This document shows, piece by piece, positions 1-14,021 of a stretch of DNA of 64,000 bases (the first letter of the stretch is position 1; each line of letters begins with the position of its first letter). A model generated the notes under the pieces. It was not told the DNA's origin. It saw only the letters and a list, made by a program, of their open reading frames with translations, and searched no databases. The position numbers and the translations under genes were made by a program. The stretch is from Phallusia mammillata (taxonomy: Eukaryota; Chordata; Ascidiacea; Phlebobranchia; Ascidiidae): positions 56,146 through 120,145 of the forward strand of contig QLIY01000126.1 of the NCBI GenBank assembly GCA_003260075.1. The letters are read 5' to 3'.

Positions 1-213
1 AGCGGGGTAAATACTGGGGTTATCAACAAAAACAAAGTGGGATGCACATCTACATAACTATATCTACCATCTGTGTAAATTTCAGCCAAATCCATCAAAC
101 ATTTGATGGAAAAACGAGTCGGACAAACTTTGGGAAGAAAAAAATAGAAAAAAACAAACAAACAATTCGAGTAAAATCAATATGTGTCCCCTTCAGGGAA
201 GGGGACCCATAAT
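1..213 (+). repeat. Dispersed repeat family copy, 3' part
   Basis: This is the 3' part of a repeat also present at 22330-23409 and 46492-47157. It begins inside the shared unit (AGCGGGGTAAATACTGGGGT) and continues to the common 3' end, a 9-bp hairpin (GTCCCCTTC, loop AGG, GAAGGGGAC) followed by CCATAAT. It is cut by the window edge. No coding capacity is visible. Confidence 0.8.
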
Positions 214-865
214 AACTTAGGGTAACATATCTTAAATATTCCATCTAAAAAAATGAGAGGTACTCGGTCTTAAGTTCCATGCTAGCCTTCGAATCACGTA
301 CTAAACCAATAAAGCCTTTAAGGAAACTTGTTGTGGCTGAAACATTAAAATCAGTACAAATAAATCAGGTAAGGGCAGTGTAAACAATAAACAACACAGC
401 ATCAAACTGACATCAGTCCTCATAATCTGAGCCTTGGTTAGCTAGATATGTTCCACTTGATTCTGCACAGTTTGTTTCAAGGGCCTGAAACAAAGAGGGA
501 AAACTCTCAATCTGTCGCTCGATTGTTTTTATTAAAGTACCAGCCTCCATAGGTACAACTTCAATTGTTTAGGCCTTTAAGGGGTGAATAAAGCCTGGCA
601 TTTAGAATATACTACAGCAAAGGAAAGAAAAAAATGGCAATTTCTTTATTCATCTAACAAAAGCATTTTGAAGTTTGCGTAATATTAACTACTGCAAACA
701 TAAAATCCCTGTGATAAACTGATCTTAGCATGAAACTCAACCAAATTTTTTTTGCAATAAATATGGGCATTTAGAAATCAACAAATTGTTAAGGGGGTGG
801 TGTCAAGAAATGCTGATCTCAGTTTAAGGTACTATAGTAGTGAAATTTCAACTTAGTGGCAACTC

Positions 866-3439
<2,574 letters not shown>

Positions 3440-4752
3440 TATTTAATACACACCCTGTTTTAAAATGGTACATTAAAATATATTCTTTATTTGCAACACT
3501 ACATTGTTTCGCCAGTACATCGCATTCTGTTAAAATCCTGAAAGGTTTAGTTGATCCATCTCAAGAATTTGTAGAAACAAATATTTTTAACGAAAGCAAA
3601 ACGCTTTAAACTGGAACACACAGACTTACAAGACGAACCCACATGCTTCTTCTAACAACTTCGTGTTCATAAAACTTTAACTTTAAATCTTTCAACATCA
3701 CCACGTGAAACTTTTTGTGATTTCTATGACTATAATCAATCAAAGATTTTTCTCCACAATCCCGGAGAACATGCGCCCCAGAATTCTTGTAGGGAATCTT
3801 ATTCGTTGTTCCTTCTATCTTGGATGGTTTGCTGTGGAATTCAAACGAAAGTCAGGACTTCTCCATTACTAAAGCACATTTGCAACCAGTTGCATCTTTT
3901 TAGCTGTTTGTTTTCGAAAACAGACCCGCTTCATTTTCGTCTCGTGACGGAATTACGATTGTATTGTGACATCATTATATAAATTGTGATTTCACCAGGT
4001 TTATCAGTTGATATGACGTCGTCCGTCGTCTACACAAAATTAGTGACAACTAAAAAAGCCTAAAAATAATTGACAATGCGATGCATTTGCGCCACACTTA
4101 TTTGACGAAGGCCTTTGACAAGTGGGAAAATCAGTATTGTTGATATTTCTGCTGCTTGTCTGTTTAGAATTCGTTTTTACATTCGCCTTTTGTTCTTCTC
4201 AACCAGAAAGATTTTAAACCAGAAATTTTAGCGAAAACAAGCGAAAACTCTCTTACCGTCACTTTTTTGTGTTGACTATTCATCATGTGTTAAAGCAGGT
4301 TGTTGTAAAACTCGTATAATGACGGCATGTACCAGGTTCCATTGTAGCGAAAAGAATAATAAGTAACAGACGCTTAGTAATTAACTAAACGCGTTGGATG
4401 AGAAAACGATTGTTTTTGCATGCTACGCCAAACCGATCTTAAAATAATCGTTACGAAATATGAATTGCGTGGTTGATTAATTCGTAATTGTATTACAGGG
4501 AGTAAAAGAAACAAGATGTGTTTTGCAAACCAAAACTATAGCTTTAATATCTATTACAGCCCCCCCCCCCGTAATTGTATTACAGGGAGTAAAAGAAACA
4601 AGATGTGTTTTGCAAACAAAAAAAATAGCTTTAATATCTATTACAACATACCGTGCATATCAAGTGAACAGGAATGTTAGCAATTAGCATGCAGTTTCAT
4701 TACCGTAACTGTTTTCTCTATTCTAAAGGGTTTAGTTTTGTGATGTTTTAAA
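3440..4752. other. Spacer between divergent SRM and MTERF4
   Basis: No gene is visible in 1.3 kb between the divergent starts of SRM and MTERF4, so both promoters should lie here. At 4483-4646 a stretch beginning CGTAATTGTATTACAGGGAG occurs twice, split by a C-run at 4560-4570. The two copies differ slightly, which suggests two haplotype contig ends and not a true tandem repeat. Confidence 0.6.
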
Positions 4753-5658
4753 ATGTGGAGTGGGCATTTGCTGAGAAAAATTGTCTCATCATCACAACAA
4801 TTGTGCAAGTCAAATCAACTAAAGTTTTGTTTTATTTCAACAATCAAAGATATCAATGATGAATTCCATCTTCCTCTTAACCTTCATCCTAAACAGCCAA
4901 CCGATGTCACAGTGCAAAAGATGGAAGAATTTTTAGCACCTGAGGGGGATTTCGGACTCACTCCAGGTCTTCTAAGGAAAGCTGTAACGAATTGCCCAGA
5001 ATTGTTAAGTCTGCGACCGATCGATATAAAAGTCCGACTTCGAAGTTTGCAACTTCATCTAAACACAAGTGAACTACGTCAACTGTTGGCTAACTCGCCA
5101 CAAACTCTGCTTGTAGATCATAAGAAATTAAGCAAGCAGGTTGAAAGGGTTTTAAATGTGTCCGGTCTTACTCGAAAGGAAGTAAAGGGCCTCCTTACTT
5201 TCGCAGGACAATATTTTATTGATCCCGTTGAGTCAAGAAAAAAAATGGATTACCTACATTTACATATTGGAGAAATTAAGTACGAAATGGATGTTTTATT
5301 GGCCATAGTAAATGTTTCATTGCAGGATATAACACTTCGTCACGAGTTTCTAAGTCGACGGGGTCAACATTTTCTTCCTGATCGCCATGGTAGCACAAAA
5401 ATAACAAATCCATCAGTACCTGATATGATTTTGTCTCCGTTGGAGTATTTTTGTGAGAAAGTGGCTTTTTGTGATGTAAAAGAATTCGAACTTTTTTGTA
5501 AAATTTACCAACATGAAGAGGAAATCCTGAAATCGATTGAGGAGGCGGAGGATTTAAGTGATTCGGATGATGCTCCCTCAGAATTGGCGGATTATCTGAT
5601 AAGGCATCTTAAGGGAAATGAAATAACAAAAACTGAAAACAACTTACATGAAAACTGA
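4753..5658 (+). CDS. MTERF4: Mitochondrial transcription termination factor 4-like protein
   Basis: One exon, 301 residues. The N-terminus is rich in basic and hydroxyl residues and nearly free of acidic ones, as in a mitochondrial targeting peptide. The middle holds repeated hydrophobic helical units of mTERF type, for example AVTNCPELLSLRP (residues about 78-90) and LLANSPQTLLVDHKKL. The C-terminal part (HEFLSRRGQHFLPDRHG through VKEFELFCKIYQHEEE) and the acidic tail (EEAEDLSDSDD) match my memory of vertebrate MTERF4, which binds the methyltransferase NSUN4 and helps assemble the large mitoribosomal subunit. The stop is followed by an AATAAA near 5671, and the GNS start is only 210 bases downstream on the same strand. 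The family is clear; the choice of paralogue is likely but not proven. Confidence 0.85.
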   Translation: MWSGHLLRKIVSSSQQLCKSNQLKFCFISTIKDINDEFHLPLNLHPKQPTDVTVQKMEEFLAPEGDFGLTPGLLRKAVTNCPELLSLRPIDIKVRLRSLQLHLNTSELRQLLANSPQTLLVDHKKLSKQVERVLNVSGLTRKEVKGLLTFAGQYFIDPVESRKKMDYLHLHIGEIKYEMDVLLAIVNVSLQDITLRHEFLSRRGQHFLPDRHGSTKITNPSVPDMILSPLEYFCEKVAFCDVKEFELFCKIYQHEEEILKSIEEAEDLSDSDDAPSELADYLIRHLKGNEITKTENNLHEN

Positions 5659-5867
5659 ATAATTCACTTAAAATAAACAAGAAAAGCCAAGTTTAAGCAA
5701 ACACAATTGGTATCATGCATTGTTTATTACTTTTTCTCAATTTTTTTTATGTGGTGCCATTTTGATTTGTTCACTTGGTTTTACAGCCAACCATTATACA
5801 ACACTGTAATGTTTTTTGTGCAGAAGCATTTCATAGTTGAAAACATAAAACATTGCTAGGATTCCGC

Positions 5868-7471
5868 ATGCAAGTAATGGGCAAATTAATAGTCTTTGCA
5901 TTGCTTTGTGCATTATGTTCAGTTTTCAGTGAACCATCACAAAAAGTTCGTTTCAAAACTTCACCGAATATTGTGTTTATCCTCACTGATGATCAGGATG
6001 AAATACTTGGAGGCATGGTAAGCAAAATGCCCAAATGATTTTACTAGTATTTTAATTTTTAATGTAAGATTGATAATTCAAGTTATTTAACAGACTCCAA
6101 TGGAAAATGTGAGAAAACTGCTTCAGGAACAAGGAACAACATTTTCAAACATGTTTACACCGACCCCAATTTGTTGCCCTAGCCGTGCAAGCATTTTAAC
6201 AGGTTTGCATTGGGTATGTTTAAAAAAACTTTATCATCAAGAAAGCATATTGGCCACCACAACCAATCTATCTTGTGTTCAGTAGGTTGGGGGTTATAAT
6301 CTTATCTTGGCCACTTTTGTGCCCTGGTGCAATAAACTTAAAAATGGAACCAGATGGTTTAAACCAGGGGTGGGGAACCTGCGGCCTAAAGGCCTACATG
6401 GCGATTGCCGTAGTACTCCCAAGAACCCAAGATTCTACAATCTTACTTGTGTTGCAAAAGAACAATTGTTTGCGCATAACCGAATGTCTTAAACTTGTCT
6501 GTGATGTCACAAGGTGCTCTTAAATCATTGATATTTCTAAACAAGCGATTTGTAATAAATCCTGAATTTTGTAGTAAAGATTGAAATGTAGTCAGGAATT
6601 TTATTTAGCTTGGCCGGAAGTGCTACAACTCTACAAGGGATTTACAAAACAACCATTCTGCACGTCACAAAGTTTGAACACCACTGTCCGTGGCCTGGGA
6701 AATAGTCCATGCGGCCTAAACGACTGTTGATAAACCGTTTGGTGGCCTTTATAAACAAAAAGGTTCCCCACCCCTGGTTTAAACTAAACTGTCACCAATT
6801 CCCTAAGTCAAAAAATATATTATGATTTGCAATAAACCAGGCAGCTGAATGGCAGACTTATTGTGAGCATGATGCATTCATCCAATATATGTTTACTGCA
6901 GATAAAACTGATATAAAATAATCAAACTATGTTATACACAAAATAAATGATTGTTTGCAGTCTTTGCTTTTTATTATTGTCATATTTCTGGGTGTTTGTG
7001 TATGTTGCAAAGATTCCAATACTTTTCACCAGAGAAAACATGGAATAAATTTATGTTTAAACTGGTATAAGTATTTGTTGGTAAAACTGAAAGTTTTTAA
7101 CATGTACAGATCGCTTATTATTGATTACAATATATGTTTTGTCAGGTCAATATTCCCACAACCATGACACTGTGAACAACAGCATCAGCGGCAACTGTAG
7201 CAGTCCATACTGGCAGAATACAGCTGAACAAAAAACATTCGCAGTTTCTGCACAAGCTGCTGGATACAAAACATATTTCGCCGGGAAATATTTAAATCAG
7301 GTTCAGAAACAAAGAAATGCCTGTTGAATTGGGGAAGTAGCATGCCTGTTTCCTGGTTATGCTTATTGCATTTTCATATATCAATGCCTAAAATACATAT
7401 GGCTGTAAACTGATTCCAATTGTTAAGTTTAAGCATGAAATGTTTTAAAGGTTTTCTGACTGGTTTATAAG

Positions 7472-7522
<51 letters not shown>

Positions 7523-7568
7523 CCCACACTTTGTGTTTTTTCATAGAATTGGTTTTCTGACTGGTTTG

Positions 7569-7632
<64 letters not shown>

Positions 7633-10600
7633 ACTGGTTCATAATGTTACCAACCCACACTTTGTGTTTTTTCATAAAACCATTTTTGCTTGCCCCCCCC
7701 CCCGTTTTTTCATAGAATTGGTTTTCTGACTGGTTTATAATGTTACCAACCCACACTTTGTGTTTTTCTGACTGGTTCATAATGTTACCAACCCACACTT
7801 TGTGTTTTTTCATAAAATTACTGTGCCATTTTTGCTTGACAAAAAGTATTGACTATTTTTGTTAAAGTTTGATGCCATTTAAAAGAATACTTAATAGCTT
7901 TTGTACCACTGAAAGCCGATTTGAAAATTAATGTTATTGTTTAGTATGGAACCACAAATGCAGGGGGGCCAGAACATGTTCCGCCGGGGTGGAATGAATG
8001 GTTCGGTTTGGTAAGTTGTTGCCATTTTTACCAAACCAAGCTACATACAATTTATTTACAAACATTAACAGGTTGGCAACTCAAAGTATTACAACTACAC
8101 AATATCTGACAATGGAAAAGCTGTGAAGCATGGCAACACCTATTCTACTGATTACTTGACAGACCTTCTGGTGGGTGAGATAGGGTTGGTATTAAAAATC
8201 TTTTTTCCTGCATAACAAAAGTTGCAAACTATTATGTCTTGAAAAAAAAATGTTGTAGAACAGATCAGAGTAACTGTGACCAAACTTTGTGTTGCAAAAA
8301 TATGAAAGTTATATAAATAAAGTATACCTTTCTGAAGAAGTGACGGAGACCATTTAAAACAAGAAAAGAAAGATTAACATTTACCTCAACTATAAAATGT
8401 GGTAAAAAATTAAAATTAAATAACATAATCACAAACAGTATGTTGTATTTCAGGCGAATAAGTCAAGCGAGTTTATTCATTCTCACATGAGCACGAGTTT
8501 CCTTGACCCATTTCTTGTTATGATTTCAACCCCAGCCCCTCACAGCCCGTGGGATTCTGCCCCACAATTCTCACAACGATACTTAAATTTATCTGCTCCA
8601 CGAGGAGGAAGCTACAATGCAAATGGCAAGGTAGGTTAGGCTCACTGACTGTTGAATTAAAAACAAACCTTTTTCTCTCACTGCATTAAAAGTTGAAAAA
8701 AGTTTTTGTTTTCAAAAAACATTTTGTGTGTTTTTACACAGTGGTGGGATTGAAATTTTTTGTCAGTCAGTTCTATCACAAACGTCACATTTCTCGCCCG
8801 GTTCTGTTACAAAAAGTCACATACAGTAACCAGTACTGCTAACTAGTTTGCTGTTCTCATAAAACTTCATGAGCCGGTTCTTTTGAGCCCATGCGAACCG
8901 GCTGATTCCCACCACTGTTTTTACACCTGTTGAATGAACACTATTTGTCAAGGAAGCCGCGGTTGTTAAAAAATGTAGAAGAAAATAAGAGTCAAAAAAT
9001 AACTTGTTGTTTAGTTATGACCAAGTGTACAATCCTATTCATAGCAGCTTATCTTTAATTCAAATTTTCATGTTAAACTTACATAGCATTTTATTAATCT
9101 TCCCACATACAGTGTAAATACTAATAGATCTTAGTCTACAATGTAGTCTCTACATTGAATATTTAACATGTATAAACTTACATAGGTTATTTCGTACCCT
9201 TTCATTACAAAGCAAATGTTATTTATTTGTAACTTATTCTTACAGGACAAGCATTGGTTGTTGAGACAGGCTACAAACCCTATGGTAGACCACTCAGTTA
9301 AATATTTGGACAACGCTTTCCGTAAACGGTGGCAAACTCTACTTTCTGTTGATGATTTGGTGAAAAAAGTAATGACAGCTTTAAGTGATAGTGGAGAATT
9401 AGACAACACCTATATCATATATTCATCGGATAATGGTTATCACCTTGGTATGTTTTTGGAGTGTACACTTTTCTTTTTATGATTAAACAAAACTATGTGC
9501 TTGTGTATGAATGCATTTTTCTGCACACATTTCAACTGTTGCTTTTTTGCCACCAGTCCATGTGTTTAGAACAAAAAAAATTCTTTTACCCAAAATGGTT
9601 TGTAGCTAATGTTGCTTTCTCAATTATAAACCTTCAATAAATCATTTTGGCCCAATAGTTAAAAGAAATATAATTCTGTTTTGCATGTCTCTGGAAAAAA
9701 AATACAATACAAAAATGTGATACAATTGTTTGACCAACAGGACAATTTTCTCTTCCAATTGACAAACGACAACTTTACGAAACCGATGTTCGGATTCCGC
9801 TTGTAATTCGAGGTCCTGGAGTTTCAAAGAATGTAACAAGGCATGAGTTGGTCACTAGCATTGATATAGGACCAACTATTGTTGATATTTCAACTGGGGG
9901 TACTGGCAACTTCCCACCTACAATGGATGGAGTTTCACTAATGCCTCTGTTTAATGTGAGAAACCTCTGTTTCTGTGTTACTACCAAGTTTAACTCTTTA
10001 TAAGTTTAAAAATGAAGTATATTTCTTTAAACTGTAAATGACAATGAAGAGTAATTTGTTTGGCAATACTTCAAAGGCAATGTGCAACTGGTAATTGCAA
10101 GTGATTTGTGATTATTTTTGGTAAAAACTGGATATCCAATTTAAATATAAAGTGCTCATATCTATTATTAACATGAAGGTCACCAACAAACCTAAATGGA
10201 GAACTGACTTCTTGGTAGAATATCAAGGTGAGGGGAGTCCACTGCCGCCCCCTAATTGTCCACATGGGAGCGCAGGAGAGTCAGTAAGTTGCTTGTAATG
10301 AATGTGTTAACGAGAAGGATTTGTATGAAATTACTTGTGTAGTTATGCAGTGTAAAATCAAACAGTTGTATGTGTAGAGTGAAATTAGAATTAGGACAAC
10401 CCACTAACCTAGTGGTTCCAACTCTTGTAAATGGTCTTTTTTGTTCCTTTAGTTTTTACTTAGCCCCTGATATCTGACATGTATTGCATAAGCAAGCTGC
10501 AGACAGTGCACACTGTTCTGATCTGTAAAGGTCTCATAATTGTAGCTTGTGACAAGACATTGGTGCAGCTTAGTTTGCGAAAACCAACAACAGTTTTTCA

Positions 10601-11325
10601 TTTTCAGCAATGCTTTCCCGACTGTGTATGTGAGGATGCTTACAACAACACTTACAGCTGTGTGCGAACGATGGACCTAGACGGCAAAGTTGACATAATG
10701 TATTGTGAATTTACTGATACAGAAACTTTTGTGGAGGTTTACAACCACACAGTCGACCCACATCAGTTGAAGAATATCAGAAACACCATAAACCCACAGG
10801 TAGAAAATAAAAACTGACTATAATCTGTGCAACAGTAGTTGTAAAAGTGGGAAACATTGCTCAACGGAAGGGGTTTTGCAAAAAATGGGACTTAAAGGGT
10901 GCTATGCTAGATTAAATTTAAACAGTTAGAATTAAGGTGACAAGAGAAATTTTGTAGGCAACCTGGTAATATGTTTTCATACAACTGACAATCCAGCACA
11001 AACGTTTAAACTGGTGCCACATATGCCCAATCTGTCATTTAGTTGTTGTTTTTCCAGTGGCGTTTCAAAATCAACAAGCACTGGGGTAGAAAACTTTTTT
11101 TCAGATGTCCAATACTTTGTAACTTTGCACATTATCACAAAAATGAATATATTTTAACAGGTGCTAGTAAAGATGAACCAAAGGTTGATCACGCTTGGTG
11201 CCTGCACTGGTAAAACTTGCCGGGCACCTGGCAGTTACCAAACTTACGCAAGTAGATGGATGCAATGGGCACTGGAGTCATTAAATTATCTCACAAACCA
11301 ACTATTTTTAATTGCTTCCATATAA
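5868..11325 (+). CDS. GNS: N-acetylglucosamine-6-sulfatase, 11 exons
   Basis: Lysosomal sulfatase that removes 6-sulfate from N-acetylglucosamine during heparan sulfate and keratan sulfate breakdown. Exons: 5868-6017, 6094-6202, 7146-7300, 7945-8010, 8072-8170, 8454-8630, 9246-9447, 9741-9955, 10179-10283, 10608-10799 and 11161-11325 (stop TAA). The start was placed at ATG 5868 (ATG 5877 is also possible), giving a signal peptide with the core [15 protein letters not shown]. The metal-binding start of the fold, [11 protein letters not shown], and the sulfatase signature [11 protein letters not shown], whose cysteine becomes formylglycine, are both present. Further conserved blocks are [68 protein letters not shown] and [18 protein letters not shown]. 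Several NxS/T glycosylation sites occur. The C-terminus is somewhat shorter than in human. Introns carry two hAT elements and a minisatellite. Confidence 0.95.
6365..6776. mobile_element. Non-autonomous hAT element in GNS intron 2
   Basis: Inverted ends CAGGGGTGGGGAACC and GGTTCCCCACCCCTG are flanked on both sides by a perfect 8-bp duplication, GTTTAAAC (6357-6364 and 6777-6784). The internal sequence has no transposase. The intact target duplication and matching ends suggest a fairly recent insertion. Confidence 0.92.
7450..7815. repeat. Minisatellite with C-run joins in GNS intron 3
   Basis: A unit of roughly 50-60 bases recurs about five times. Its recurring parts are TTTTCTGACTGGTT, ATAATGTTACCAACCCACAC and TTTGTGTTTTTTCATA. 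Three C-runs (about 7473-7520, 7573-7631 and 7694-7703) interrupt it, so the real copy number is unknown. An assembler would be expected to fail on such an array. Confidence 0.75.
8739..8917. mobile_element. Short hAT-type MITE in GNS intron 6
   Basis: The ends are CAGTGGTGGGATT and GATTCCCACCACTG, in inverted orientation, with a perfect 8-bp flanking duplication TTTTTACA (8731-8738 and 8918-8925). It is 179 bp long and non-coding. Confidence 0.92.
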
Positions 11326-11725
11326 TGTTAAGTTCATACACATGAATGTATTGTGCCAAACCTGTCAAATTCCAGTGTTGATTGGTGACATTATTATATA
11401 TCATGCCTATTTTTCAACTTCCGTCAATTGAAGTAGATTTATTTGCCATAGTTTTGTTGTTTTTTGCTGATTCAAGTGTTTTTTTCATTGTGGTTTACAT
11501 GCAGTAAAGGTATCTGCTCTTCTTAGTCATTTGAATCCCAGGGGAAAGACTGTTTGATGTTAGGCTATTCTGTATGGAGTGGTCCTTGTTTAGTCATACA
11601 CAGCCGCTTGAAATATTGATTTTGACATTATAATGTGCAATATATTGTTTCACACTGTTTGTATGCTCACACGCATTATGATGCTTGAAATATATCTCTA
11701 TTGTTCAAATACACCTCATACTATT

Positions 11726-12067
11726 ACCGTATTTTACGGACCATAAAGCGCACCCAATTATAAGGCGCACTGTCAATAAATTGCTTTGATTAGTTTTTTG
11801 TTCATACATAAGGTGCACCNAAATTGCTTTGATTAGTTTTTTGTTCATACATAAGGCGCACCGGGCTATAGAACGCAACGTATTTTAAGGAGTATCGGTT
11901 ACCATATAAAGCATGGTTACCATATAATAGTATCAGTACTGGTTGGAGTGTAGGCAATAAAGCACTACTTGATCTATACATTAGGCGCACCGGCTTATAA
12001 GGCGCACGATCAATTTATGAGGAAAAAAAATGATTTAAATTGCGCCTTATGGTCCGTAAAATACAGT
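11726..12067. mobile_element. MITE with long inverted ends between GNS and SELENOK
   Basis: The left end ACCGTATTTTACGGACCATA pairs with a right end whose reverse complement reads ACTGTATTTTACGGACCATA. The interior is built of variants of ATAAGGCGCACC. Flanks are TA-rich, so the target duplication may be only TA. One n at 11820 separates two nearly identical stretches ending in ACATAAGGTGCACC and ACATAAGGCGCACC, again suggesting joined haplotypes. Confidence 0.75.
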
Positions 12068-12247
12068 AATAACCTATTGTGTTTGTAGCAGAACTAGTCT
12101 TTCAGTTCAATATGGTACATATTTATTGCACAAAAATACACTTTGTACTCGTTCGTTTAGCTTCACAAGCATTACACAACTAGCGCTCAGTAGCTAAACT
12201 AACAGAGTTAACTAATAAAAATGTTGTGACTTTTCATTAATCCTGTG

Positions 12248-12292
12248 TTCCAACCAACCACATCTTAACAAGGTTTTGCAGTTGATCTTCAT
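12248..12292 (-). promoter_or_regulatory. Candidate SECIS core in SELENOK 3' UTR
   Basis: Read on the minus strand, the parts of a type II SECIS occur in the right order. First is ATGAA (12292-12288), then helix strand GATCAAC (12287-12281), TGC, and an unpaired AAAA (12277-12274). Next come a mini-helix CTT-GTT-AAG (12272-12264), helix strand GTTGGTT (12258-12252, two wobble pairs) and GGAA (12251-12248). TGAA facing GGAA can form the sheared G-A quartet. The lower helix is weak by eye, so this is a candidate only. It lies about 160-205 bases after the SELENOK stop. Confidence 0.55.
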
Positions 12293-12427
12293 AAACTATG
12301 ACATTGTGAGGTCATAGACAGCATTAATGCAGGTCAAAGGTGGAAAAGCATGCAGTTGTATCGTTCTAGCCTTGAAGCCTATTACTACAGAAGCCTGTAT
12401 GTTTTAGTGCAGCATGTTTTTTCCACC

Positions 12428-12454
12428 AAGGCCTGTCGTGAGGTGACAGGCCTT
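12428..12454 (-). promoter_or_regulatory. Hairpin just 3' of the SELENOK Sec codon
   Basis: A perfect 10-bp inverted repeat, AAGGCCTGTC with loop ACCTCAC and partner GACAGGCCTT, starts on the last base of the stop codon, 8 nt after the UGA (12463-12465). Hairpins a few bases 3' of Sec codons (selenocysteine redefinition elements) are known to aid readthrough. The position and stability fit that role, which is inferred. Confidence 0.65.
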
Positions 12455-14021
12455 TAACGTCCTCATCCACCACCTGCCATAGGTGGCGCCGATGGTCCTG
12501 TATTTCTTCTAAATCCACCCATGGGTCTACGTGGTCCAGGGCCATCTGGTCCACTAAAATAAAGGCAAAATTTTAATAATCAACCTCTTGAAGTGTCCCC
12601 AATGTTTAAATAATGCTTCATACATAAGAAATATTTGTTTGTAAAATATATCAGTTCCCAAATGAGCAAAGTATTTTGTTGTGCAAAGGCCCCTTACTTA
12701 AAATAATGGAAAACAAAGAGCAATTTTTCAGAATAATAATAAACACTGCAACATATATGGCTTTGCAACTAAACTTTAGGTACAGACAATATTCAAGCCA
12801 ATAAAATGATGTTGCAGACTTGATTTTGCCCCACCCGAGTTATTTTAACAACCAGCAATTAGGTGAACAAATTACAGCCCTGCTAAAAATCATACATATG
12901 TACAACCTAATTTTTTTAAATTAAATTGTTCAGTGTTAGGGTTAAGGATGACAATTAGTTTGATTTCACTCACCCCCTTGGTTTTGTGGAATAGCTTGAT
13001 TGATATCCACGGCCTTGCTTAGATAAATCGGGTTGAAACATAGTTTGAAAGCTGAAATAAAAGCACAAGGTTTTATTGCAAAGCAGTCGTGTAGCTGTAA
13101 TGTCCATTTATTAAATGTAGAAAGTGTGGGAATTGGAACAACTGATTAAACCAATGTTACAGAATGAATCTTATGTCTGTGATTATTGCAAGAAAACTCA
13201 TGGTAATCCCAATGTTTTAAAAAACATATAGGTGGCAAAAAACACATTTTTTGCAGTAGACATGGTATATATGTTTTTGCAAGTAGTCCCAAGTACCATA
13301 TATTTCTTTATTGGTTGATTGTAAAACTTGGGCGCTAATTTTGCACACAAAAGTTCAGAAAAAAACAAAACCAAAACAGCACTAATGTTTTTTATTTCTT
13401 GCAACAGAAAGGCATTGAAAATTAAGTAGCAAAACATTCTTGAGATATATATAAGTTATACTTTACTCATTTAGATAGATTCTCGCACTTACAATAAAAC
13501 AATGAAGTTTATGAAACTCCAGAATGTGTCTGTTACAATGGACGATCTCATCCATGATCTGTTGTTTTGGACTTCGCCTAAAATATAATTTTTCCAACAT
13601 AAAATAACAAACAAATGTACTATCATGCCAAGTTTTTTGTCGCTTTATATGTTTTAGGTATAAAAACTCACAAAAACAATGCATGGTCGGAAAAAGTGTT
13701 TCATAAATGGCACACACTTCACAGATTAATGTGTTGGCCTCCGTGAATAAATTTATACAGTTAAAATGTCCACAACAAAAGGAATATTTCTGGTACAAAC
13801 TTCACATTTTTTCAGCATTCAATATTTATATTTAATAATCTACAGCGTTTCTTACTTTTCAATTTATTTTCTAAATATGGTTACTTCAAAAATTTAAACA
13901 TTTACTTTACGTCTTTTTATTAAATTCAGAATACTGCAAATTATTCGTCAAAAAATCTCTTTTCGGTTATTGCATTCGTAATTTTAGATTTTCGCACTTT
14001 ACCTCCCACGACGTAAGGCAT
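12454..14021 (-). CDS. SELENOK: Selenoprotein K, 4 exons with in-frame UGA
   Basis: Small single-pass ER membrane selenoprotein; in vertebrates it acts in ER-associated degradation and in protein palmitoylation with DHHC6. Exons on the minus strand: 14021-14003, 13577-13493, 13051-12974 and 12553-12454. All introns are GT-AG and the phases join without a frameshift, giving 93 residues against 94 in human. The product starts MPYVVGGEVQ, has one membrane helix (TDTFWSFINFIVLFFQTMF), then a glycine, proline and arginine-rich tail ending PSAPPMAGGG-U-GR. U is encoded by TGA at 12463-12465, third codon from the end, exactly where the family has selenocysteine. An ordinary gene caller would stop at this TGA or miss the gene. 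A hairpin follows at once and a candidate SECIS lies downstream. A polyadenylation signal AATAAA is near 12120. Confidence 0.95.

Noticed and set aside
183-213. A Helitron 3' end
   Set aside because: There is a hairpin, but it is not followed by CTRR and the copies end at CCATAAT.
5853-5867. An earlier TTG start for GNS
   Set aside because: Non-ATG starts are rare in animals, and ATG 5868 gives a normal signal peptide.
7541-7813. A repeat protein with [12 protein letters not shown] units
   Set aside because: It is a translation of an intronic minisatellite broken by C-runs.
12366-12554. A 62-residue protein starting MDQMALDH
   Set aside because: It is the wrong frame over SELENOK exon 4; the other frame continues the gene through the Sec codon.
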